From assembly GCA_964514305.1 (NCBI GenBank), contig CAZEQD010000028.1, positions 1 through 26,292 on the forward strand: a stretch of 26,292 bases of DNA, written 5' to 3'. The notes below the pieces were generated by a model that was not told the origin of the DNA, searched no databases, and was given only the letters and a program-made list of their open reading frames with translations. Both the position numbers and the translations under genes were made by a program. Shown here piece after piece: positions 7,953 to 14,801 of this stretch (position 1 is its first letter; each line of letters begins with the position of its first letter). The DNA comes from CAZEQD01 sp964514305. Lineage in GTDB: Bacteria > Acidobacteriota > Aminicenantia > Aminicenantales > Aminicenantaceae.

Positions 7953-9104
7953 TTATTTTTTAATTTTCTTTTTTTTAACTTTTTTTTCTTCTTCTCTATG
8001 CCTTTTCTCCAGTCGAGACTTTTCTGTTTTATGGAGATTCTTCAATTTCACAACTTTGGTTTTGTACTCTCTTTCAACTTTTTCTTTTTCAGTTTGACTC
8101 TTAGCCTTTGCTTTTTTCTTTTCATACTCTTTTTCCAGCTCCTTTATTTCATCCTGCTGGCTCTTTTCTAAAAGCTCGAGTTCATGTTGTTGAACGTTTC
8201 GAAGGTCAACTTTTTGATATTTAGGTTCTACCTTCGATGCTTCTTGCTTGATTGTAATCCTAGAGATTTCCTCTTTAGCTTGCTGTTTTTCGACAAAGCT
8301 TTTGGGCCTAGCCATTTGATTTTTAGCCACAACCGGCTTAAATATCTCGACTCTTTTCAGTTCGACTTTTGAAGGCTGAGGCTTTCCCACTTGGCGCAAT
8401 TCATAAGGAGTGACTCTCTGCCTGGTTATCCCGCTGATAAAATCAACATCGAGGCCCTGATTTATTATTCTTTGATTACGGAAAATGAGATTCGTCCTTT
8501 CTACAGTAAAATTGATGATAGTCATATTCCTCTCAAAGGGTAAGACGTAACGGTGAATATAGGGATTAAGGAAATAACGCCCTTCTACAAAAACCCAGAA
8601 GTTTAGAGGTAAAGAATGGGGAAGGGCGGTAATGCCCACTCCGGCTACTAATCTCACTTGAGGTGGCAGCGGGGCCCAACCAATATAAAAATTACTCCGC
8701 CGCCAGCTTACCCAGGCAGGAGCCCAGAAAGTCCCTGGAACCCAAAACCAGCCAAGATCTCGATCAAATCCCCAGCGTCCATAATGAAAAGGAGCCCAGC
8801 CCCAATCAAAATAGGAGAGCCAGGTCCATCCCCAATCTGTCCACATCCAACGCCCGTAGGTATAAGGTCGCCAGTAATAGCTGGTAACTCGTGGCAGCCA
8901 AACATAGTTATAACCAGGCAGATAAACCCAGAGGCCAAAATCAGATAGATAATCATAGAAATAAGTAACGTCAACTTCAGAGGTATAACCTGAATAATAT
9001 TGTTCTCCACCAGGAGGGGCTTGTTCTGAAGAAACGGGTACATATATGACACAGGCAGTGGCCGTCAAAATTACCACTAAAATTAAAAATATAGTCTTTT
9101 TCAT
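7953..9104 (-). CDS. Trp/Tyr-rich DUF6600-like exported protein with charged C-terminal tail
   Basis: This 383-residue exported protein has unknown function. The start is set at the ATG at 9104 because AGAGGTGG lies eight bases upstream. An in-frame GTG twelve bases further up overlaps that Shine-Dalgarno. Residues 1-17 form a signal sequence ending LTATAC, a weak lipobox-like site with Ala rather than Leu at -3. Residues about 30-145 carry repeated aromatic motifs (W-x-P, YGRW, GWAPFHYGRW, GWFWVPG). This is the pattern I associate with the DUF6600 domain of exported acidobacterial proteins. From about residue 255 the protein becomes Lys/Glu-rich, and residues 295-383 should form a long coiled coil ending in polylysine. 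It may share a transcript with rocD, 94 bases upstream. A cell-surface or envelope role is inference. Confidence 0.75.
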   Translation of the reverse strand: MKKTIFLILVVILTATACVIYVPVSSEQAPPGGEQYYSGYTSEVDVTYFYDYLSDFGLWVYLPGYNYVWLPRVTSYYWRPYTYGRWMWTDWGWTWLSYFDWGWAPFHYGRWGFDRDLGWFWVPGTFWAPAWVSWRRSNFYIGWAPLPPQVRLVAGVGITALPHSLPLNFWVFVEGRYFLNPYIHRYVLPFERNMTIINFTVERTNLIFRNQRIINQGLDVDFISGITRQRVTPYELRQVGKPQPSKVELKRVEIFKPVVAKNQMARPKSFVEKQQAKEEISRITIKQEASKVEPKYQKVDLRNVQQHELELLEKSQQDEIKELEKEYEKKKAKAKSQTEKEKVEREYKTKVVKLKNLHKTEKSRLEKRHREEEKKVKKKKIKK

Positions 9105-9198
9105 TCTTAAAACCACCTCTTTTTTTATTTTTTTTGCCTTAATAATCAGTACTTATCTCGCCTTTTTGCTTCCCAAAGATTGTAAATTTATTATTTAT

Positions 9199-10407
9199 TT
9201 ATTTTACATTCTTAAAAACATTTTTAATGCGTTTAAAGGCCCAATTGAGCTCCTTCTCCTTGATAATTAAAGGTGGGGCAAAGCGGATAATATTCTCATG
9301 AGTTTCTTTACAAAGGAGAAGTCCCTGGTCTTTTAAAGCTTCACAAAAACGTCTGGCCCCGCCAGCTTCAGGTTTAAGTTCTACACCGATAAGCAGTCCC
9401 TTTCCTCTGACTTCTTCAATATATTTATTTTTTAAAGTTTTTAGCTTTGCCAGGAAATATTTCCCTAAGCGGGCTGCATTCTCGACCATGTTTTCATCCT
9501 GAAGAACGCGAATTGCTTCTCGAGTGACAGCACAAGCTAATGGATTGGCCCCAAAAGTCGAGCCGTGTTCTCGAGGCTTGAAAAGTCCCAGCACTTCTCG
9601 GGAAGAAAGGACAGCCGAGACAGCCCAACAGCCTCCTCCTAGAGATTTGCCCAGAATTAAAATGTCTGGCTTTACATTATCATAGTCACAGGCGAAAAGT
9701 TTTCCTGTCCTTCCTAATCCAGTCTGAATTTCATCAGCAATAAAAAGAACATTGTGTTCTTCACAGATTTCTTTAGCTTTTTTCAAATAGCCTTCAGGAG
9801 GAACAATAATTCCAGCTTCAGCCTGAATGGGCTCGACCATAAAAGCAGCCGTGTTTGGGGTAATGGCTGCTTCTAAAGCCTCAGGTTCCCCAAAGGGAAC
9901 AACCACAAAACCAGGAGTAAAGGGACCAAAATCCCTCTTGTACAAAGGCTCAGTAGAAAAACCCACAATGGTTACTGTCCGACCGTGGAAATTGTTGGCA
10001 CAGACAATAATTTCAGCCTTATCTTGAGGGATACCTTTTTTCTGATAGCCCCATTTGCGGGCAGCTTTAATAGCTGTCTCTACAGCTTCTGCGCCAGTAT
10101 TCATGGGTAAGACCATCTCATAACCAGTAAAGTCACAGAGTTCTTTGGCTAAAAAAGGCCACTGGTCATTGCGGAAGGCTCGCGATGTTAGAGTCAGCTT
10201 TTTGGCCTGTGTTTCTAAAGCTTTGATAATTCGGGGATGACAATGACCATGATTCAAAGCAGAATAAGCGCTTAAAAAATCAAGGTATTTTTTCCCTTCA
10301 ATATCCCACACCCAGACTCCCTTGCCTTTAGTGATAACCACATCTAAAGGACTGTAGATATTGGCGCTGTAGATGTCTTCTAAAACTCTAAAATCTTTAA
10401 TGTCCAT
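9199..10407 (-). CDS. rocD: Ornithine--oxo-acid transaminase
   Basis: This class-III, fold-type I PLP aminotransferase of 402 residues is the normal length for ornithine aminotransferase. It converts ornithine and 2-oxoglutarate to glutamate-5-semialdehyde and glutamate, linking arginine/ornithine use to proline and glutamate. Visible motifs are NTGAEAVE (103-110), NNFHGRT near 138-144, ADEIQTGLGRTG (224-235) with the PLP aspartate D225, and the Schiff-base lysine K254 in ILGKSLGGG. The stretch HGSTFGANPLACAV is the usual dimer/phosphate segment. The Shine-Dalgarno AAGAAGGG lies about nine bases before the ATG. Acetylornithine aminotransferase is the main alternative, but the N-terminal SANIYSPLDVVI region matches ornithine aminotransferase better. 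Confidence 0.92.
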   Translation of the reverse strand: MDIKDFRVLEDIYSANIYSPLDVVITKGKGVWVWDIEGKKYLDFLSAYSALNHGHCHPRIIKALETQAKKLTLTSRAFRNDQWPFLAKELCDFTGYEMVLPMNTGAEAVETAIKAARKWGYQKKGIPQDKAEIIVCANNFHGRTVTIVGFSTEPLYKRDFGPFTPGFVVVPFGEPEALEAAITPNTAAFMVEPIQAEAGIIVPPEGYLKKAKEICEEHNVLFIADEIQTGLGRTGKLFACDYDNVKPDILILGKSLGGGCWAVSAVLSSREVLGLFKPREHGSTFGANPLACAVTREAIRVLQDENMVENAARLGKYFLAKLKTLKNKYIEEVRGKGLLIGVELKPEAGGARRFCEALKDQGLLLCKETHENIIRFAPPLIIKEKELNWAFKRIKNVFKNVK

Positions 10408-10453
10408 ATTAATGCCCTTCTTTGCATAAAATTCTTTCTTCTCTCGATTAAAA

Positions 10454-10543
10454 CGGAGAGGGTGGGATTCGAACCCACGGTACGGCCTCTAGCCGCACAC
10501 ACGCTTTCCAAGCGTGCTCCTTAAGCCTCTCGGACACCTCTCC
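10454..10543 (-). tRNA. tRNA-Ser (anticodon GGA)
   Basis: This is a 90-nt class-II tRNA. On the minus strand it starts GGAGAGG (10543-10537), which pairs with CCTCTCC at the 3' end, and it has discriminator G. The anticodon stem CACGC/GCGTG encloses TTGGAAA, giving anticodon GGA for UCC and UCU codons. A long variable arm and the T-arm GTGGG-TTCGAAT-CCCAC are present. CCA is not encoded. Confidence 0.95.
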
Positions 10544-10630
10544 TCTCGCTTCTTCTCAAAATAAAAAAATAAATTGTGTAAACTTTAAGTTACCAGAAAA
10601 TAAGGGCCAGGTCAATTAAAGCCTGGGCAG

Positions 10631-10719
10631 CGGAGAGGGTGGGATTCGAACCCACGATCCTGAATACTCAGGATAGCGGTTTTCGAGACCGCCGCCTTCA
10701 ACCACTCGGCCACCTCTCC
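10631..10719 (-). tRNA. tRNA-Ser (anticodon CGA)
   Basis: This 89-nt class-II tRNA has the same GGAGAGG acceptor arm and T-arm as its neighbour 87 bases away. The anticodon stem GCGGT/ACCGC encloses CTCGAAA, giving anticodon CGA for UCG. The variable arm is long (ATCCTGA...TCAGGAT). Discriminator G is present and CCA is not encoded. The pair is probably one transcript. Confidence 0.95.
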
Positions 10720-10843
10720 TGACCATTATGACTGGCTATGGAAAGTTGTTTTTAAGGATAATATTATTTGCCAAAGGAGAAACTCCTCTCAATAGTCCTT
10801 TTAGTAGCTAAAGCCTGAGCAGAAAAAGGGAAAAAATCTTTCT

Positions 10844-11290
10844 TCAACGTTTCTCCTTAAAAAAACTTTTAAGCAACTCTCCGCATTCCTCGGCCAGAAT
10901 TCCACTTTTAATCTCCAATCTATGATTGAGTCTCCCAAAGGGAAAACTCATGATTGAACTCACCGCCCCAGCCTTGGGATCATAAGCGCCAAAAACAAGA
11001 CGTTTAATCCTGGCCTGAACCATAGCTCCCAGACACATCGGACACGGTTCTAAGGTTACATATAGGTCACAATCAGGAAGCCTATAGTTTTTTCTTTTCC
11101 GACAGGCTCTTCTAAGGGCTATAACCTCGGCATGAGCAGTAGGGTCGTGGCTGCTAATACTTTCATTATGAGCCCGGCTCAAAATCTTATCTTCAGCCAC
11201 AACCACGGCTCCGACTGGAACTTCACCATTAATCATTGACTTTCTGGCCTCTTCCAAAGCCTGCCGCATAAAAAAATAGACATCAAACAT
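10844..11290 (-). CDS. tadA: tRNA-specific adenosine deaminase TadA
   Basis: This 148-residue cytidine-deaminase-fold enzyme converts A34 to inosine in tRNA-Arg(ACG). The zinc/catalytic signature is complete: H53-A-E55 and PCPMC with C83 and C86. GEVPVGAVVV (22-31), AHNESISSHDPTAHAEVIAL and the C-terminal FPFGRLNHRLEI are characteristic. Its position next to two tRNA genes fits a translation-related neighbourhood. The start Shine-Dalgarno is weak, and an internal ATG at codon 8 is an alternative. Guanine deaminase-like relatives are possible but less likely given the motif context. Confidence 0.93.
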   Translation of the reverse strand: MFDVYFFMRQALEEARKSMINGEVPVGAVVVAEDKILSRAHNESISSHDPTAHAEVIALRRACRKRKNYRLPDCDLYVTLEPCPMCLGAMVQARIKRLVFGAYDPKAGAVSSIMSFPFGRLNHRLEIKSGILAEECGELLKSFFKEKR

Positions 11291-11612
11291 TTCTTGTATT
11301 TTGGACCGAAGTCTTCAAAATTTGATTTTACCTTTGTTGGAAAAAATTTACAATCAACTCATAAGAGAACTTTTCCTCTGTTGGAAGCATTTCCAAATCC
11401 GCCAAGCCAATAATTAGAAAAGTTATACCCAGAGACAGGGATCTCCTTCCTGCCGAAGCCCATAGTAGTGGGTGGGGGTATTGGCGGGGATAGAAGGCAA
11501 TCGCTGTGACCTTTTATTTCTCTATGTAAGCTTTCATTCATTACAGAAATAGAAATGCTTTTTCCGCTTTTCTGCTTTTGCTATTGACCGCAAATTTTTA
11601 TACAATTATTTT
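11291..11612. other. Intergenic region upstream of tadA, no convincing gene
   Basis: A GC-richer patch around 11440-11490 sits in AT-rich flanks. A minus-strand open frame (11541-11359, 60 codons) exists but has low-complexity Pro/Gly content, no family match that I recognise and no convincing ribosome binding site. I treat it as non-coding or decayed sequence. The tadA promoter should lie here but no clear box stands out. Confidence 0.4.
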
Positions 11613-11847
11613 TTCTTTATGGCTCATCGAAATAATGGATACCTGTAATGAGAGAACCGATAAATTTAACTCGATGGATGGCACGGGGTAGGTTGGGTCG
11701 GGGTATCTCCGCCCGCAGCGGAAGGGGTTTCCCACGGGGGATGGGTGGAGCGAGGACGGAGATATACCGTGAGAGGACCCATTTCTCAGTTCATAGATCT
11801 CAATTTGCAAACTATAAGTACTCATTATTGCGATGAGCCTTCTTTAT
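11613..11847. repeat. 8-bp direct repeats flanking the inverted-repeat element
   Basis: TTCTTTAT occurs at 11613-11620 and again at 11840-11847. Each copy directly abuts the outer end of a terminal inverted repeat. This is the footprint left when a transposase inserts an element with an 8-bp staggered cut. The AT-rich sequence slightly raises the odds of chance. Confidence 0.7.
11621..11839. mobile_element. MITE-like 219-bp non-autonomous inverted-repeat element
   Basis: The left end (11621-11647) and the reverse complement of the right end (11813-11839) match at 22 of 27 positions. The outer nine bases, GGCTCATCG, are identical. Nested inside are GGGTC/GACCC (11695-11699 with 11776-11780) and GGTATCTCCG (11702-11711) with CGGAGATATACC (11757-11768), so the whole unit can fold into one long hairpin with a GC-rich core. 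No transposase frame is present. A perfect 8-bp direct repeat flanks it. GG-beginning ends with an 8-bp duplication suit an ISL3-like parent among others, but that assignment is a guess. It lies 20 bases upstream of the damaged threonine synthase-like gene. Confidence 0.7.
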
Positions 11848-11866
11848 TAAATTGAGAGTTTTTAAA

Positions 11867-12580
11867 ATGGACGAAGGTAAGTGTCTTTTTTTCAACCGAA
11901 AATATCAACTTGATCTCTTCTGGCCTTTTTGCCCTGATTGTCATGAACCATTGCTCTATACTCCTCCCCCGCAGCCGAGAGATTTTAATTTAAAAAAAAC
12001 AACGCCATTAGAAAGATTTATCGATTTCCTTCCTCTTGGCCAAATCAATAAATCTTTGTCTCTGGGGGAAGGCAATACCCCATTATTAAAGCTTAACCAC
12101 CTGAGCCAAAAACACGGCCTACCTCCTACCTTGGCTAAAATGGAAATGTCCAATCCAACTGCTAGTTACAAAGATAGAGGTAGTGCTGTAGCCATCCAGA
12201 AAGCGGCCTCTTTAGGATTAAAAAGAATAGGAACGGTTTCCACTGGCAATATGGCTTCCTCCACGGCTGCCTATGCAGCCAGAGCTGGCCTTAAAGCTTA
12301 TGTTCTGGTCAAAGAAGATGCTCTACCTGAGAAGCTTTTGGCTGCTCAAAAAATTCTGGCCGAAGAAGAAGGAATCTTCTGCATGCCGGCTTCAGCCACT
12401 GTTCTGGCTGCTCTTTTGAAACTTTCAAAGAAAATAAAATTCAGCCAAGATGATCAGGTCGTTTTAATTATCACTGGCAGTGGTTTAAGAGCCATGAAAG
12501 TTTTAAAATCAGTCCCAATTAATATTCAGAGGACATCCTTGGCTGATTTAGCCCAGACGATAAAGGCCTTCCAGGATTAA
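11867..12580 (+). pseudogene. Threonine synthase-like PLP protein lacking its central segment
   Basis: Threonine synthase makes threonine from O-phosphohomoserine. The ATG at 11867 gives 237 residues, against roughly 350-400 for the family. The N-terminal CPDC pair, LGEGNTPLLKL, and NPTASYKDRGSA with the PLP lysine (K102) are intact, as is the STGNMASSTAAYAARAGLKAYVLV segment. Near residues 156-161 (about 12330-12350) the sequence jumps from LPEKLL straight to the C-terminal KILAEEEGIFCMPASATVLAALLKL. That skips about 110-130 residues, including the Gly-rich PLP phosphate loop. The frame is kept, so a stable but inactive protein is possible. A TTG at 11852 could extend the start. Activity as threonine synthase is unlikely. 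Confidence 0.75.
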
Positions 12581-12600
12581 TTATTTACCCCCTTTCAAGC

Positions 12601-12629
12601 TTTATATCAGATGATTTCTGTGTTATCAT
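12601..12629 (+). promoter_or_regulatory. Candidate extended -10 promoter for hflKC
   Basis: TTTATA (12601-12606), a 17-base spacer and TATCAT (12624-12629) are preceded directly by TGT, an extended -10. It is 33 bases upstream of the hflK ATG, leaving room for a short leader with the strong AAAGGAGG ribosome site. Confidence 0.5.
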
Positions 12630-12662
12630 AGCTAGAGTACACGCCTATCAAAGGAGGTTTAT

Positions 12663-13640
12663 ATGAGAAGCGATTTTCCTTCTATGGAAATTAAGCTGCC
12701 TAAAATTAAAGGCAAGGTAATTAAAATCATAATAGCAGCCGTAGTCGCTCTTATCCTTATCTTTGGCTCTATCTACCAAATTGGCCCTGAAGAAATAGGG
12801 GTTATCCAACGTTTCGGCAAGTTTGTGAGGACAACCAATCCGGGCCTTCATTTCAAGCTTCCTCTCGGTATGGAAAAATTGACCAAAGTTCCAGTTCAAA
12901 GACAGCTTAAAATGGAATTCGGTTTTCGGACTGCCAGGCCTGGAGTAAGAACAGAATATAGAATAAATCAAGAAACAGTCAAAGAAGCGGTGATGCTCAC
13001 TGGTGATTTAAATGTGGTCGTAGTCGAATGGATTGTTCAGTACAAAATCAAGGATCCCTATAAATATCTATTTAAAATAAGGGATGTAGACAGTACCTTC
13101 CGTTACATGAACGAGGCCGTCGTCAGAAAAGTGGTCGGCGATAATTCAGTCGACGAAGTCCTGACCATCGGCCGAGCCAGAATAGCTGCTCAAGCTAAGG
13201 AAGAGCTTCAGAAATTATGCGATCTGTACGAAATAGGAATTGAAGTCAACCAGCTCATCTTTCAGGATGTTAATCCTCCTGATCCTGTTAAGCCTTCTTT
13301 CAACGAAGTTAATGAGGCTCTCCAAGAAAAAGAAAGAAAAATAAACGAAGCCTGGGCTGAATACAACCAAGTAATACCCAAGGCCAAGGGAGAAGCAGAA
13401 CAGACCATCAGAAAAGCTGAAGGTTATGCCGCCGAGCGGGTAAATAGAGCTAAGGGAGATGCTGATCTTTTTAAATCAATTTATAAAGAATACCGAAAAG
13501 CACCTTTGGTTACCAGAAAACGTCTCTATTTAGAAGCTATTAATGAGATTTTGCCCAAGATAAATAAGAAAATAATATTTGACGAAAAGCTGAAAAACCT
13601 GCTGCCCTTTCTGAATTTAGGCGAGGAGGTGAAAAAATGA
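12663..13640 (+). CDS. hflK: HflK, membrane prohibitin/SPFH-family protease modulator
   Basis: HflK pairs with HflC in a large membrane assembly that surrounds the FtsH protease and restrains its access to membrane proteins. The 325-residue protein has a short N-terminal tail and one membrane anchor at about residues 19-41. The SPFH/Band-7 domain begins IGPEEIGVIQRFGKFV, with PGLHFKLPLG shortly after. The segment IFQDVNPPDPVKPSFNEVNEALQEKERKI and the Ala/Glu-rich helix containing KAKGEAEQTIRKAEGYA are diagnostic of HflK. The AGGAGG ribosome site five bases before the ATG fixes the start. The last four bases overlap the hflC start (ATGA), so translation is coupled. ftsH is not in the window. 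Confidence 0.95.
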   Translation: MRSDFPSMEIKLPKIKGKVIKIIIAAVVALILIFGSIYQIGPEEIGVIQRFGKFVRTTNPGLHFKLPLGMEKLTKVPVQRQLKMEFGFRTARPGVRTEYRINQETVKEAVMLTGDLNVVVVEWIVQYKIKDPYKYLFKIRDVDSTFRYMNEAVVRKVVGDNSVDEVLTIGRARIAAQAKEELQKLCDLYEIGIEVNQLIFQDVNPPDPVKPSFNEVNEALQEKERKINEAWAEYNQVIPKAKGEAEQTIRKAEGYAAERVNRAKGDADLFKSIYKEYRKAPLVTRKRLYLEAINEILPKINKKIIFDEKLKNLLPFLNLGEEVKK

Positions 13641-14584
13641 GTAAATCAGCTAGAAACATCCTTATAGTTGCGGCTACAATCATCGTTCTGATTATTCTGG
13701 TTGACGCTTTGTATATTGTCTCTGAAACTAATCAGGTTATTATCACTCAATTCGGCGAGCCAATTGGAGGGGCTATTACTTCTCCTGGCTTGCATATTAA
13801 AATCCCATTCATCCAGAAAGCTAACTATTTTGAAAAAAGATGGCTGGAGTGGGATGGAGACGCCAACCAAATTCCAACCAAGGACAAAAAGTACATCTGG
13901 GTTGATACCTATGCCCGCTGGAGAATAAGCGAGCCTCTTATCTTTTTTCAGAGAGTGAGAGACGAAAGAGGCGCCCAATCAAGAATTGATGATATCATTG
14001 ATGGCGAAACAAGGAATGCAGTAGCCAATTTTGATTTGATCGAGATCGTCCGTTCTTCAAACCGGGAATTTGAATTGACTGAAGAGGTAGCTATCCTCGA
14101 TCTTGCTTCTGTTATTCCTAAAATTAAAACTGGCCGAGAAAAAATTGCTCAAATTATCCTGAAAAAATCATCCAAGATTACTCCCCAATTTGGTGTCGAA
14201 CTCAAAGACGTCAGAATCAAAAGAATTAATTATGTTGAGGAAGTTCAGCGCAAAGTTTTTGACCGTATGATTGCCGAAAGGAAAAGGATTGCGGCCAAAT
14301 ATCGTTCTGAAGGAGATGGTAAAAGCGCCGAAATTCGGGGCGAAAAAGATCTAGAGTTGAAAAAAATTCAATCAGCCGCTTACCGCCAAGCCCAAGAAAT
14401 TAAAGGCAAAGCTGATGCCGAAGCTACTAAAATTTACGCCTTAGCTTACAATCTTGATCCCGAATTCTATCAGTTCATAAAAACATTGGATACCTACCGC
14501 AGCAGTTTCGACAAACAAACATTGCTACTTCTTTCTACTGAGAGCGAATTTTTAAAATACCTCAAAAATTCAAAAAAAAGATAA
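13637..14584 (+). CDS. hflC: HflC, membrane prohibitin/SPFH-family protease modulator
   Basis: This is the partner of HflK in the FtsH-associated membrane complex. It has 315 residues, with an N-terminal anchor at about residues 8-27. The SPFH domain starts VSETNQVIITQFGEP, followed by PGLHIKIPF and YFEKRWLEWDGD. The HflC-typical KIKTGREKIAQIIL, GVELKDVRIKRINYVEEVQRKVFDRMIAERKR-type stretch and the Glu/Ala-rich helix are all present. The C-terminus LLLSTESEFLKYL is the normal family ending, so the gene looks complete. GAGGAGGTG precedes the ATG inside hflK. The final 15 bases overlap, in antisense, the truncated threonine dehydratase frame. Confidence 0.95.
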   Translation: MSKSARNILIVAATIIVLIILVDALYIVSETNQVIITQFGEPIGGAITSPGLHIKIPFIQKANYFEKRWLEWDGDANQIPTKDKKYIWVDTYARWRISEPLIFFQRVRDERGAQSRIDDIIDGETRNAVANFDLIEIVRSSNREFELTEEVAILDLASVIPKIKTGREKIAQIILKKSSKITPQFGVELKDVRIKRINYVEEVQRKVFDRMIAERKRIAAKYRSEGDGKSAEIRGEKDLELKKIQSAAYRQAQEIKGKADAEATKIYALAYNLDPEFYQFIKTLDTYRSSFDKQTLLLLSTESEFLKYLKNSKKR

Positions 14585-14779
14585 TTCTGATTTCAGGTTG
14601 AGGCCTCCTCTAATCTTGAAAGCCCTGCCCGGTAAAAAATTTTCATGCTTGATAAAAACTTTAGCATCGAGGAGCTGATTTAACTGAGGATAAGAGTAAA
14701 GAGGGGTTCGGGGAAGATAGGCTTTAATTATATATCTGGCTTCCAAAACATCCTGGAAAGTAGGTCTTTCCATTTTCAT
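14570..14779 (-). pseudogene. N-terminal fragment of a threonine dehydratase-type PLP enzyme
   Basis: The 69-codon frame begins like threonine/serine dehydratases. FQDVLEARYIIKAYLPRTPLYSYPQLN is followed by AKVFIKHENFLPGRAFKIRGGLNL, which contains the Schiff-base lysine K55. After about residue 61 the similarity ends, nine unrelated codons follow and the frame stops inside the 3' end of hflC. The normal enzyme is 320 residues or more, so most of the PLP domain is missing. The start has a usable AGGAAAG. It follows the desulfhydrase-like gene by 22 bases on the same strand, so it was probably once its operon partner. A deletion that joined it to the convergent hflC end is the simplest explanation. 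Confidence 0.8.
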
Positions 14780-14801
14780 CGCTCTTTCCTTTCATCTTCT
14801 T

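Noticed and set aside
9105..9116. GTG start four codons upstream for the Trp-rich protein
   Set aside because: It overlaps the AGAGGTGG ribosome site that serves the ATG at 9104.
10775..10787. AGGAG-AAA-CTCCT hairpin upstream of the tRNA-Ser pair
   Set aside because: Five base pairs with no T-run on either strand. Too weak to call a terminator or a regulatory site.
11359..11541. 60-codon minus-strand frame upstream of tadA
   Set aside because: Pro/Gly-rich with no ribosome site or family match. Kept only as a note on the intergenic region.
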